Positions 1-6,445 of a DNA stretch of 19,179 nucleotides are shown in pieces (the stretch's first letter is position 1; each line of letters begins with the position of its first letter). The stretch is from an uncultured Acidimicrobiales bacterium. Lineage in GTDB: Bacteria > Actinomycetota > Acidimicrobiia > Acidimicrobiales > SZUA-35. The notes under the pieces were generated by a model. That model saw nothing but the letters and a program-made list of their open reading frames with translations, was not told where the DNA came from and ran no database searches. A program made the translations under genes and the position numbers. Location of the stretch: assembly GCA_938008925.1 (NCBI GenBank), contig CALLIQ010000068.1, positions 1-19,179 of the forward strand, written 5' to 3'.

Positions 1-162
1 GGTCTTCCCGCGGTCGCGATGAAGACCGGCGAGCACGATTCGCTGCCCACCGGCGTGCAGATCTACGCGAATCAGCAGCGAGAAGATCGCTGTCTGAGCG
101 CCGCCGCGGTGATCGAGAACGCCAACGGCGTGATCCGCCCGATCGACCCGGTCTGGGTCTGA
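1..162 (+). CDS. Amidase, C-terminal fragment (5' end outside window)
   Basis: Frame 1 is open from the first base and encodes 53 residues up to TGA at 160-162. The sequence GLPAVAMKTGEH..LPTGVQIYANQQREDRCLSAAAVIE matches the conserved C-terminal end of the amidase signature family (GatA/AtzF-like), where a 'GxPA..vPtG....LP.GvQl......ED..L..aA..iE' pattern closes the fold. The family hydrolyses amide bonds with a Ser-cisSer-Lys triad, which lies upstream and cannot be seen here. Substrate cannot be inferred from this tail. A strong hairpin begins at the stop codon. Family call is fairly firm; the specific activity is unknown. Confidence 0.8.
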   Translation, partial: GLPAVAMKTGEHDSLPTGVQIYANQQREDRCLSAAAVIENANGVIRPIDPVWV

Positions 163-181
163 TCGCGAAGGTTTCGCGATC
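161..181 (+). terminator. Hairpin at the amidase stop codon
   Basis: GATCGCGAA (161-169), a 3-base loop GGT, then TTCGCGATC (173-181): a perfect 9-bp stem that starts inside the TGA stop codon. No T-tract follows, as is common for putative actinobacterial terminators. It separates the amidase from the downstream phosphate transporter. Termination is inferred from position and symmetry. Confidence 0.6.
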
Positions 182-207
182 CACCTGCGGCCTGAAGAAT
201 CTCTGAC

Positions 208-213
208 TACGGT
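208..213 (+). promoter_or_regulatory. Putative -10 element (TACGGT) for the phosphate transporter
   Basis: TACGGT fits the actinobacterial TANNNT -10 and ends 9 bases before the GTG start at 223, which would give a leaderless or nearly leaderless transcript. There is no convincing Shine-Dalgarno before that GTG. The same TACGGT hexamer lies 8 bases before the ATG at 5392. No clear -35 is claimed. Confidence 0.35.
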
Positions 214-222
214 GCAGCGGTC

Positions 223-1356
223 GTGACCCGCCGATCTCTTTCCGACTTCTCCGTCCCGGGGCCGATTCGCTCCGCGATCGTCGTCCTGTTGATCTACATC
301 TTCCTCGTCGGCGTCTCGTCGCTCGAGGCGGGAATCAAGATCATGGGCGAGGACACGCAAGAGCGGTTGTTCTCTGCCGCCAGCAACCCGATCGCGGCGC
401 TGTGCATCGGCATCCTCGGCACGGTCCTCGTGCAGTCGTCGTCGGCATCGACCTCGGTCATCGTCGGGCTTGTCGCTTCCGGTGCCCTCGGCGTCGACGA
501 TGCGGTTCCCATGGTGATGGGGGCAAACATCGGCACGACGGTCACCAACACGCTCGTGTCCCTCGGCCACATCCGACAGTCGGCGGAGTTCAGCCGAGCC
601 TTCGCCGCAGCGACCGTGCACGACTTCTTCAACGTGCTGGCTGTCGCCGTCTTGCTACCGATCGAGTTGATCTTCGGGTTGATCAGTTCGACCGCTGAAT
701 GGATCAGCGAACGGCTGGTGGGCGCCTCGGGCACGGAATGGAAGAGCCCGGTGAAGGCCTGGGTCAAGGAACCGGTCTCGTGGTTGAAATCGTTCTGGGA
801 GGCGGTCGGCACATCGGGCAACCTCGAGGGCGTTCTCATGGTCCTCACGGGCCTCGTGATCATCCTGTCCGCCCTCACGTTCATCACCAAGAACATGCGA
901 GCTCTCGTCGCCGACCGCGTCGAACGATCGGTCAACGCCCTCCTCAGACGAGGTGGCGGCGCCATCGCACTCGTGCTCGGTCTGTTGATCACGATCGCGG
1001 TGCAATCGTCGAGCATCACGACGTCGATCCTCATCCCGCTCGCTGGGGCCGGGGTGATCAGCCTCCGCAACGCCTACCCGGTCACCCTCGGCGCAAACGT
1101 CGGCACGACCATCACCGCGCTGTTGGCTTCGCTGGCCGCGTCGAGCCCCGAGTCGCTGACCGTCGCCCTCGCTCACACCACGTTCAACGTCGCCGGCATC
1201 CTCCTGCTCTACGCCTTGCCGTTTGCTCGCGACGTCCCGATCCACGCCGCCGAGAAGCTCGCATCGGTGGCCGTGGAACGGCGAACCGCTGCCGTTGGGT
1301 ACGTGGCCTTCGTCTTCATCGTCTTGCCGCTCATCGGCGTGGCGACGCTTCGCTGA
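223..1356 (+). CDS. Na+/phosphate cotransporter family protein (NaPi-II/NptA type)
   Basis: Predicted 377-residue integral membrane protein that would import inorganic phosphate with sodium. It shows the inverted-repeat architecture of the family (PF02690): QSSSASTS at residues 71-78 with GANIGTT at 100-106, repeated as QSSSITTS at 261-268 with GANVGTT at 290-296. These QSSS motifs form the substrate site in characterised NaPi-II transporters. Several hydrophobic segments are visible (about 16-33, 57-70, 81-99, 131-153, 203-221, 246-260, 312-335, 355-373). Start is GTG at 223; upstream in-frame sequence offers nothing better. A PhoU-like gene follows 19 bases downstream, so the two probably form one phosphate-responsive operon. 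Some relatives carry a fused C-terminal PhoU domain; here it is a separate gene. The family call is firm; sodium as coupling ion is by homology. Confidence 0.92.
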   Translation: MTRRSLSDFSVPGPIRSAIVVLLIYIFLVGVSSLEAGIKIMGEDTQERLFSAASNPIAALCIGILGTVLVQSSSASTSVIVGLVASGALGVDDAVPMVMGANIGTTVTNTLVSLGHIRQSAEFSRAFAAATVHDFFNVLAVAVLLPIELIFGLISSTAEWISERLVGASGTEWKSPVKAWVKEPVSWLKSFWEAVGTSGNLEGVLMVLTGLVIILSALTFITKNMRALVADRVERSVNALLRRGGGAIALVLGLLITIAVQSSSITTSILIPLAGAGVISLRNAYPVTLGANVGTTITALLASLAASSPESLTVALAHTTFNVAGILLLYALPFARDVPIHAAEKLASVAVERRTAAVGYVAFVFIVLPLIGVATLR

Positions 1357-1364
1357 TCAGATCG

Positions 1365-1370
1365 AAAGGA
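1365..1370 (+). promoter_or_regulatory. Ribosome binding site that sets the PhoU-like start
   Basis: AAAGGA at 1365-1370 sits 5 bases before GTG at 1376. The open frame extends back to 1223 inside the transporter gene, but this Shine-Dalgarno and the start of recognisable PhoU sequence favour 1376. Confidence 0.6.
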
Positions 1371-1375
1371 ACGCC

Positions 1376-2059
1376 GTGGTTCTCGCATTCTTCAAAGGTT
1401 CTTCCGGAGACGGAAACTTCGATCACATCGTCTCGAAGTCCGTCACGATGCTCGGCGACGCGCGCCACTCGTTCGATCTCGCGACGCTCGCCCTGCTGGC
1501 CGACACCGACCCGACGGCGGTCGCAGAAGACATCCGCGCCACCGACCAACGCATCAACGAGGCCGAGCAGGAGCTCCGATCGGAGCTCATCGTCCACGTC
1601 AGCGTGCAGGGCAACGCCGACATCGGTTCGGTGCTCGGGTTCACGTTGCTGTTGAAGAAGATCGAGCGCGTCGGCGATCAGGCCAAGAACATCCTGGAGT
1701 TGGCGGAGACGGGCGTGAGTCTGTCGAACAGCGCCGAGATCGAGGATCTTCTGGCTGGCCGCCAGGCGGCCTCAGCGCTGTTCGCCGAAGCGGGAGAGCT
1801 CCTCGGCAGCGCAGACACCGACGAGGCCGCAATCGAGGACTTCGCCGAGCGGGCGACCGCGATCACCACCGACCTCCAGGCCGCGATCGACGGCTTCATG
1901 ACGTCGGACCGGCCCGGCCGCGAGGTCGTCCCACTCGCCATCTACTACCGCTACCTCCGCCGGATCGTCGCCAACCTGTTGGGGATCGTCCGGACCTCGT
2001 CCGAGCCGCTCCCCCACGTCGACTACCTCGAGGGCGGCACCGTCGACACCGACGATTGA
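1376..2059 (+). CDS. PhoU-like phosphate signalling/uptake regulator
   Basis: A 227-residue, strongly helical, acidic protein resembling PhoU-domain (PF01895) proteins that accompany Na/Pi cotransporters. Visible hallmarks are an N-terminal helical segment (IVSKSVTMLGDARHSFDLATLALL), a central segment FTLLLKKIERVGDQAKNILELA typical of the PhoU helical bundle ('ErigDhA.nIae.a'), and a C-terminal helix YYRYLRRIVANLLGIVRTSSEPL that mirrors the 'Ri.dh..Ni...v' repeat end. Such proteins are cytoplasmic and are thought to gate phosphate import and, in Pst systems, PhoR signalling. GTG start at 1376 is chosen for the AAAGGA ribosome site. It lies 19 bases after the transporter and is almost certainly cotranscribed. 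The family call is good; the partner being the adjacent transporter is inferred from neighbourhood. Confidence 0.82.
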   Translation: MVLAFFKGSSGDGNFDHIVSKSVTMLGDARHSFDLATLALLADTDPTAVAEDIRATDQRINEAEQELRSELIVHVSVQGNADIGSVLGFTLLLKKIERVGDQAKNILELAETGVSLSNSAEIEDLLAGRQAASALFAEAGELLGSADTDEAAIEDFAERATAITTDLQAAIDGFMTSDRPGREVVPLAIYYRYLRRIVANLLGIVRTSSEPLPHVDYLEGGTVDTDD

Positions 2060-2063
2060 CACA

Positions 2064-2093
2064 GCCGACGACCGATCGAGCCGGCTGGTCGGC
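2064..2093. terminator. Possible bidirectional hairpin between convergent genes
   Basis: GCCGAC at 2064-2069 and GTCGGC at 2088-2093 are reverse complements around an 18-base loop, between the PhoU-like stop (2059) and the stop of the convergent CYTH-like gene (2097). An alternative pairing, TCGGC 2089-2093 with GCCGA 2106-2110, would put the CYTH gene's stop codon in the loop. No T-tract is present on either strand, so this is weak. Confidence 0.3.
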
Positions 2094-2096
2094 GAA

Positions 2097-2681
2097 TCAG
2101 TCGGGGCCGATGGCCACGTGCACGGGGACGTTCTCTTCGTCGACGAGCCCGAGCTTCTTGCGGAGGGCGACGAGGTCGTCGAGGTCGTCCCCCTCGATCG
2201 CCAGGCTGTGGAGGACCTCGCCGGTTGAGTCGACCGTGACATCGGTGACCTCCGCCCGAATCGACCCGATGCGAAAACGGCGCCGCTTCTTGGTGACGAA
2301 CACCGTTTCGTTGACGTCGTCTGAGTCGAGCTTCCTGACGGCCTTCTCCAGGTCGAACTTCGAACGACCGAGCTTGAGATCGTCGAAGAGCCCGTCGAAG
2401 GGGGCAGGGGCTGTCTTCGACGCACGATGCCAGTTCGAGGTCCAGACCTCGAAGCCGCGCTCTTCAGCCACGAGCTGTTTCAGCTTCATGCCTCGGTCGC
2501 GGACCTTTGCGTTCCAGGTCGGATCGTCGGTCAGGAAATAGCAGTCGTCGATCTCTTCGGTGGTCTCGGAGTCGGCGAGTTTCTCGAGCAGCTTGCGTGC
2601 CTTGCGGTACTCACCCCAGACGCGGTACTCGTAGCGCCCGTCGACGATTGCCGCCCCCTCCTCGGATTTCTTCTTCGACAC
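2097..2681 (-). CDS. CYTH-like (triphosphate tunnel) domain protein
   Basis: A 194-residue, highly charged protein. The order of motifs resembles the CYTH / triphosphate tunnel metalloenzyme fold: an N-terminal strand YEYRVWG, then YF..DDPTWNAKVRDRGMKLKQL (basic strand pair near residues 50-72), VFVTKKRRRFRIG (basic), EVTDVTVDS (acidic strand) and LHSLAIEGDD near the C-terminus. In CYTH enzymes alternating basic and acidic residues line a tunnel that binds triphosphates such as polyphosphate, thiamine triphosphate or ATP. The first ExExK motif is degenerate here (R-Y-E-Y-R), so catalysis is uncertain and it may be a binding or inactive member. GTG start at 2681 has GGAG 5 bases upstream. It is convergent to the phosphate operon and lies downstream of pxpABC, separated by 101 bases with its own candidate -10. 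Could also be an unrelated beta-barrel. Confidence 0.55.
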   Translation of the reverse strand: MSKKKSEEGAAIVDGRYEYRVWGEYRKARKLLEKLADSETTEEIDDCYFLTDDPTWNAKVRDRGMKLKQLVAEERGFEVWTSNWHRASKTAPAPFDGLFDDLKLGRSKFDLEKAVRKLDSDDVNETVFVTKKRRRFRIGSIRAEVTDVTVDSTGEVLHSLAIEGDDLDDLVALRKKLGLVDEENVPVHVAIGPD

Positions 2682-2711
2682 GCCGACTCCAAACCGCCGT
2701 CGAATCTGAAC

Positions 2712-2717
2712 ACTGTA
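2712..2717 (-). promoter_or_regulatory. Putative -10 element (TACAGT) for the CYTH-like gene
   Basis: On the minus strand TACAGT (2717 to 2712) fits TANNNT, 30 bases before the GTG at 2681. This leaves a short leader carrying the GGAG ribosome site. It suggests independent transcription from pxpABC, whose stop is at 2783. No -35 is evident. Confidence 0.3.
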
Positions 2718-2782
2718 GGACGTATCGGTTCCACGATCGGGTAACTGGAGTCGGCCACCCTCGTCCCGCGGTCACTCCTCCG

Positions 2783-3844
2783 TCACTCTTGAAGGCCGAC
2801 GTCGACCCCGTGCACGATGTTCTCGAGCATCAGACGCTGACTCAAAGTGCGTCCGGGCTTCGCCATCTCCCGAACGATGCGATCGGTGGCCGACCGCCAC
2901 GATCGCGTGATCTCGATCGCCTCGGAAGGGGTGACGGACTCGAATCGAATCGTGTCGCCGGCCCGCAACTGGGCAACAGCATCCAGATCGGCGGAGACGA
3001 TCGTGGCGATCTTCGGATAGCCCCCGGTGGTCTGATGGTCGGCGTGGAGAATCGTCGGCGCCCCATCGCCGGCGACTTGAATGGCGCCGCGCACGATGGG
3101 CTCCGACGGGATCGACAGCGCCTCTGGCGCCGACAGTTCGAGCGTGGGTCCGGCCAGGCGAACCCCCATCCGGTCGAATGCCTCGGTGAGTCGCCAGTCG
3201 GCCGAGAGCAGCTGCTCGATGGCCCCGGCTGCGAATCGATGGTCCTGCGGGCCGAGGACCACACGTGCGCTCGGTACCGCAGAAATCGCAGTTCCCGACA
3301 ACGCTGCGGCGTCTCGTGACGGAACGGGGATCTCGCCGACTCGAGCGACGTCGACCGTCGGCGCCTCGATCGTGATCACTTGACCGGCGCTCAGGAGGCC
3401 ACCGCCCTTGCCCGACATCGAGTGGGTGGCGCGCTGGCCCAGCCACGAGGTCGCTTGCACTGCGCCGGCGAACCCGACGTATGCCCAGCTCCCGGCAGGG
3501 CCTGCCGTGACCGCCAACCGTTCGCCGGGACGGAGCGTGAGGACCGCCCACGGTTCGAGAGGCACACCGTCGACGCTCACTCGGAACTCGCCTCCGGCCA
3601 CGGCGACGTTGACCGGCCCGCAGCCGGGCTCGACGAGCGACTCGATCGTGATCCCGCCCATCGACACCTCGATCGCCGTCGCATCGCTCGATTCGCCGAG
3701 CGATGCCAGCGCAATGGCACGGGCGACGCAGTCCATCGGGCCTGACGCGGGTACGCCGAAGCGCATCAGCCCACGGCGCCCGCCGTCCTGAAACGACACG
3801 AGCGGACCACACCGGACCACCCGCAGCCGTGCCAGGCCGCTCAT
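2783..3844 (-). CDS. pxpC: 5-oxoprolinase subunit PxpC (carboxyltransferase-like, KipA family)
   Basis: 353 residues, biotin-dependent carboxyltransferase-like family (formerly allophanate hydrolase subunit 2/KipA). It begins RVVRCGPLVSFQDGGRRGLMRFGVPASGPMD, matching the family opening 'v..pG..tsvQD.GR.G....Gvp.sGamD'. Later blocks SWLGQRATHSMSGKGGG...AGQVITI (Lg.rat....g..GG..l..Gd.i) and SEPIVRGAIQVAGDGAPTILHADHQTTGGYPKIATIVSADL (the 'p..GaiQvp..G.Pi.l..d.qttGGYp.ia.V...Dl' block) are diagnostic. PxpC acts with PxpA and PxpB in ATP-dependent opening of 5-oxoproline to glutamate. The ATG at 3844 forms an ATGA overlap with the pxpB stop; the frame is open further upstream but that part is arginine-rich shadow sequence inside pxpB. 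Confidence 0.93.
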   Translation of the reverse strand: MSGLARLRVVRCGPLVSFQDGGRRGLMRFGVPASGPMDCVARAIALASLGESSDATAIEVSMGGITIESLVEPGCGPVNVAVAGGEFRVSVDGVPLEPWAVLTLRPGERLAVTAGPAGSWAYVGFAGAVQATSWLGQRATHSMSGKGGGLLSAGQVITIEAPTVDVARVGEIPVPSRDAAALSGTAISAVPSARVVLGPQDHRFAAGAIEQLLSADWRLTEAFDRMGVRLAGPTLELSAPEALSIPSEPIVRGAIQVAGDGAPTILHADHQTTGGYPKIATIVSADLDAVAQLRAGDTIRFESVTPSEAIEITRSWRSATDRIVREMAKPGRTLSQRLMLENIVHGVDVGLQE

Positions 3845-4518
3845 CGGTCCGTCGAACGATCGAGATCGGCCGCTGACACCCGTTCGAAGACCACCCGATC
3901 GCCGACGTCGAACAGGAAGGGACGATCGGCATCGTCTCGCAACACGTCGACGCCGGCGCGCCCGATGATCGACCAACCGGTCGGCATGGCCATCGTGGTG
4001 ATCAGACACTGCGGCCCGGCGATGATCACGCTGCGACCGGGCACGTCACGAACCGGCGACGGCTTGCGAGGCACCTGGATCTCGTCCGGCACACCCGCCA
4101 TGTAGGCGTAACCGGGGGCGAAGCCGTACATCGCCACCCGGTACTCCCCCGCCAGGTGGCTGGCGATCACGGCGTCCACACTCATCGATCGTGCTGATGC
4201 GACGGCCTCGAGGTCTGGTCCATCGGCGCCGTCGTAGCAAACGGCGACTCGGTGAATCGCCGGCTCACCGCCGACCTCGCCTGGACGATCGAGGAGGCGA
4301 ACCACCGCCTCACGCACCTGCGTGTGATCGGTCAACACGGGGTCGAAGTCAACGAGCACGTTGACGAAGGCCGGCACGACCTCGATCACACCGGTCGGTG
4401 GGTCGGCCACGAGCGAGCGGTCGAGGGCGACCACCGCTTCCGACGCCCCTTCGCTGATCTCGGTCGCGAACTCGACCAACAGGGCGTGGTCGGCGACGGG
4501 GATGAACCGAGGGCTCAG
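3841..4518 (-). CDS. pxpB: 5-oxoprolinase subunit PxpB (KipI family)
   Basis: About 225 residues of the KipI/PxpB family (allophanate hydrolase subunit 1). Diagnostic blocks: ALLVEFATEI near the N-terminus, HRVAVCYDGADGPDLEAVA, VIASHLAGEYRVAMYGFAPGYAYMAGVP, and MPTGWSIIGRAGVDVL. Start choice: no ATG or GTG is available. I prefer CTG at 4518, which overlaps the pxpA TGA by 4 bases (CTGA), has GAGG 7 bases upstream and keeps the first beta strand RFIPVADHALLVEF. The conventional alternative is TTG at 4479, which lacks a ribosome site and would cut that strand. Partner of PxpC in the carboxyl-transfer-like half of the complex; it is translationally coupled on both sides. The usual 'tgIYP..sPGGW' segment reads CLITTMAMPTGW, so a conserved tyrosine is replaced. 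Confidence 0.9.
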   Translation of the reverse strand: MSPRFIPVADHALLVEFATEISEGASEAVVALDRSLVADPPTGVIEVVPAFVNVLVDFDPVLTDHTQVREAVVRLLDRPGEVGGEPAIHRVAVCYDGADGPDLEAVASARSMSVDAVIASHLAGEYRVAMYGFAPGYAYMAGVPDEIQVPRKPSPVRDVPGRSVIIAGPQCLITTMAMPTGWSIIGRAGVDVLRDDADRPFLFDVGDRVVFERVSAADLDRSTDR

Positions 4519-5285
4519 GACTCCGCCTCGACGAAGCCGGCCAGCTCGACACCGGCGTTGCGCAAGTCGGCGCGAATGCGCTCGGTCATGGCGACGGCGC
4601 TGGCGCTGTCGCCGTGCACACAGATCGAGTGGGCATCGAGCGGGATCGGGTCCGCTCCGACGACGGGCATCAGCCCGGTCTCGAGGAAGCCGAGGAGCCG
4701 GTCGGCGGCCTCCCCCGGGTCGTGGATCATCGCGTCGGGTTGGCCCCGCGGGACCAGCTCACCCGACGGCTGATACCCGCGATCGGCGAAGATCTCGGAA
4801 AACACGGGAGCGCCCGCGGCCTTGGCTGCGACCTCGAGCTGCGTGCCGGAGATGGCGAGAACTGCGAGGCCGTCGTCGATCCGCTGGGCCGCATCGACAA
4901 CGGCATCGGCGACGCCGCGGTCACGGGCTGCGAGATTGGCGAGCGCGCCGTGTGCCTTCACGTAGCGGACGTCGGTGTCGGCGAGCCGGGCGATGGCCTG
5001 CAGCGCACCGATCTGGGCCGCCACCATCCTCGTAATCTCGTCGTGCTCCATGGGGATGATCCGCCGGCCGAAGCCCTCCCGGTCGCTGTAGCCGGGGTGT
5101 GCACCGACGACCACGCCGTTCTGCTTTGCCACCGTGAGCGTCGCGAACATCGTCTCGGGATCACCCGCGTGACCGCCACAGGCGACGTTGGCGCTGGTGA
5201 CCATCGACAGCACCGCGGCGTCGTCGCCCATCGACCACGGGCCGAACCCCTCGCCGAGGTCGGAGTTGAGATCGATGGTTCGCAT
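4515..5285 (-). CDS. pxpA: 5-oxoprolinase subunit PxpA (LamB/YcsF family)
   Basis: 256 residues, the usual LamB/YcsF length. Opens with MRTIDLNSDLGEGFGPW and continues with SANVACGGHAGDP, VGAHPGYSDREGFGRR, VRYVKAHGALAN, EIFADRGYQPSGELVPRG and ICVHGDSASAV, each a signature block of the family. PxpA is the cytoplasmic, metal-binding-fold subunit that works with PxpBC to turn 5-oxoproline plus ATP into glutamate, recycling a toxic by-product of spontaneous glutamine cyclisation and glutathione turnover. The usual VKPHGALYN motif reads VKAHGALAN, a small divergence. First gene of a pxpA-pxpB-pxpC operon. ATG at 5285 is chosen because the family begins exactly at MRTIDLNSDLGE; the frame continues upstream without conserved sequence. 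Confidence 0.96.
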   Translation of the reverse strand: MRTIDLNSDLGEGFGPWSMGDDAAVLSMVTSANVACGGHAGDPETMFATLTVAKQNGVVVGAHPGYSDREGFGRRIIPMEHDEITRMVAAQIGALQAIARLADTDVRYVKAHGALANLAARDRGVADAVVDAAQRIDDGLAVLAISGTQLEVAAKAAGAPVFSEIFADRGYQPSGELVPRGQPDAMIHDPGEAADRLLGFLETGLMPVVGADPIPLDAHSICVHGDSASAVAMTERIRADLRNAGVELAGFVEAES

Positions 5286-5326
5286 GCGGGCCGAGCCTCG
5301 TTCCTTCGTTTGGTCGCTCGATCGAC

Positions 5327-5332
5327 AAACTA
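5327..5332 (-). promoter_or_regulatory. Putative -10 element (TAGTTT) for pxpABC
   Basis: On the minus strand TAGTTT (5332 to 5327) fits TANNNT, about 41 bases before the pxpA ATG. A purine-rich AAGGAACGAGG stretch between them could serve as ribosome site. The intergenic region (5286-5391) is shared with the divergent DUF2804 gene. Confidence 0.3.
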
Positions 5333-5377
5333 GCTCTGTTCTCGCTCGTGCTGTTCCTCTGGATGCCGGGCTCCGCC

Positions 5378-5383
5378 TACGGT
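5378..5383 (+). promoter_or_regulatory. Putative leaderless -10 (TACGGT) for the DUF2804 gene
   Basis: TACGGT ends 8 bases before ATG at 5392 and no Shine-Dalgarno lies between, suggesting a leaderless transcript. The hexamer and spacing resemble those before the GTG at 223. Confidence 0.4.
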
Positions 5384-5391
5384 CGCGGTCC

Positions 5392-6417
5392 ATGAGCCAT
5401 CCATCGGGCTGGAACCGACCATTCGGCCGAGTCGACGAGCCGATTGGAGCGCTGCGCGCCGCCGACTTCCCGCTTCGTTCCCCGATGGGCGGGTGGTTGA
5501 CAGACGCTGAGCGTGACGATGCCTTTCGCTCCTTTCAGTTCATCGGGGCCGTCGGCCCCGAGATGGCGGTCGGGTGTGCGATCACCTCCACCACGGGTGG
5601 GATCAGCGCGTTCGCCTACCTCTGGGTCGATGGCGAGTTCACCGAGCTCCGGCTCGGGAGCAGGGCCGACGACGTCGCCGTCTTCGCCGAAGACCCCGAC
5701 GACGGCACCACCGAGTTGTCGACGAGTCGAGGTTCGGTCGTGATGGCCGCAGACCCGACAGCGGGGAAACGCCTCACCGTCGAATCGCCCGCCTTGACGA
5801 TCGATCTGGGGTTCGACGAGGGCGAGTCGTCATCCGCTGCGGACCACGGCGACGGTGGTGCGTTCGAGACGCTCCGTCTCTGTACGCCGACCGGTCCGAC
5901 GGGGTGGGCGTATGTCCAGAAGGTGGCAGCGGTACCGGCGACCGGCAGCGCGTCGGCCGGCGGCGTGCCGGTCTCGCTCGACGACGGTGCGCTCGCCCAC
6001 CACGACTACACCACCGGCTTTCTGCGCCCGGAGACCTGGTGGCATTGGGCCTGTGTCGCAGGGACGCTCCCCGACGGGCGCCGGCTCGGACTCAATCTGT
6101 CGTGCGGCACGAACGAGAGCGGCGTTCGCGAGAACGGCGGTTGGCTCGACGGTCGTTGGTTCGACCTCGGCGGCGCGGTGTTCGACTTCGACCCGGACGA
6201 CACCGAGGCGCCGTGGCACGTCGTCGGACCCGACGGTGATCACGACCTGCGATTCACCAGCGACCACGGCTATCACGCCACCGGCGAATCACCATCGCTC
6301 GCCACCAACTTCCATCAGCTGTTCGGTCGGTTCGACGGGTGGGTCGTGGCCGACGGCGAGCGCGTCGAGCTCGACGGTGCACCGGGGTTCGCCGAGAGCC
6401 AATACCTGCGCTGGTGA
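5392..6417 (+). CDS. DUF2804 family protein
   Basis: 341 residues, close to the usual length of DUF2804 (PF10974) proteins. Supporting blocks are GWNRPFGRVDEP near the start, HHDYTTGFLRPETWWHWACVAG in the middle, GLNLSCGTNESGVRENGGWLDGRWFDLGGAVFDF (the family's 'glNls.g.......En....dg....l..v.f' core) and ATNFHQLFGRFDGWV near the end. It has no signal peptide or membrane segment and is rich in Trp, Gly and Asp, consistent with a beta-rich, lipocalin/AttH-like fold. No reaction is established for the family. ATG at 5392 chosen over the longer upstream frame, which is non-conserved and overlaps pxpA antisense. Divergent from pxpABC and convergent with the DUF808 gene, so likely monocistronic. 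Confidence 0.8.
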   Translation: MSHPSGWNRPFGRVDEPIGALRAADFPLRSPMGGWLTDAERDDAFRSFQFIGAVGPEMAVGCAITSTTGGISAFAYLWVDGEFTELRLGSRADDVAVFAEDPDDGTTELSTSRGSVVMAADPTAGKRLTVESPALTIDLGFDEGESSSAADHGDGGAFETLRLCTPTGPTGWAYVQKVAAVPATGSASAGGVPVSLDDGALAHHDYTTGFLRPETWWHWACVAGTLPDGRRLGLNLSCGTNESGVRENGGWLDGRWFDLGGAVFDFDPDDTEAPWHVVGPDGDHDLRFTSDHGYHATGESPSLATNFHQLFGRFDGWVVADGERVELDGAPGFAESQYLRW

Positions 6418-6420
6418 CCG

Positions 6421-6433
6421 CCCCAGGATGGGG
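6421..6433. terminator. Small hairpin between convergent genes
   Basis: CCCCA (6421-6425), loop GGA, TGGGG (6429-6433), inside the 28-base gap between the DUF2804 stop (6417) and the DUF808 stop (6446). Position suits a shared terminator, but the stem is short and no T-tract follows. Confidence 0.35.
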
Positions 6434-6445
6434 ACGATGCCCGGC

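Noticed and set aside
2507..3319. Plus-strand open frames opposite pxpC and the CYTH-like gene (for example 2056-2541 and 2507-3319)
   Set aside because: They are antisense to genes with recognisable motifs and show Arg/Ser-rich composition without ribosome sites or domains.
3845..4009. N-terminal extension of pxpC
   Set aside because: The added residues are low-complexity Arg/Ser inside pxpB coding sequence. PxpC proteins begin at the RVVRCGPLVSFQD block right after ATG 3844.
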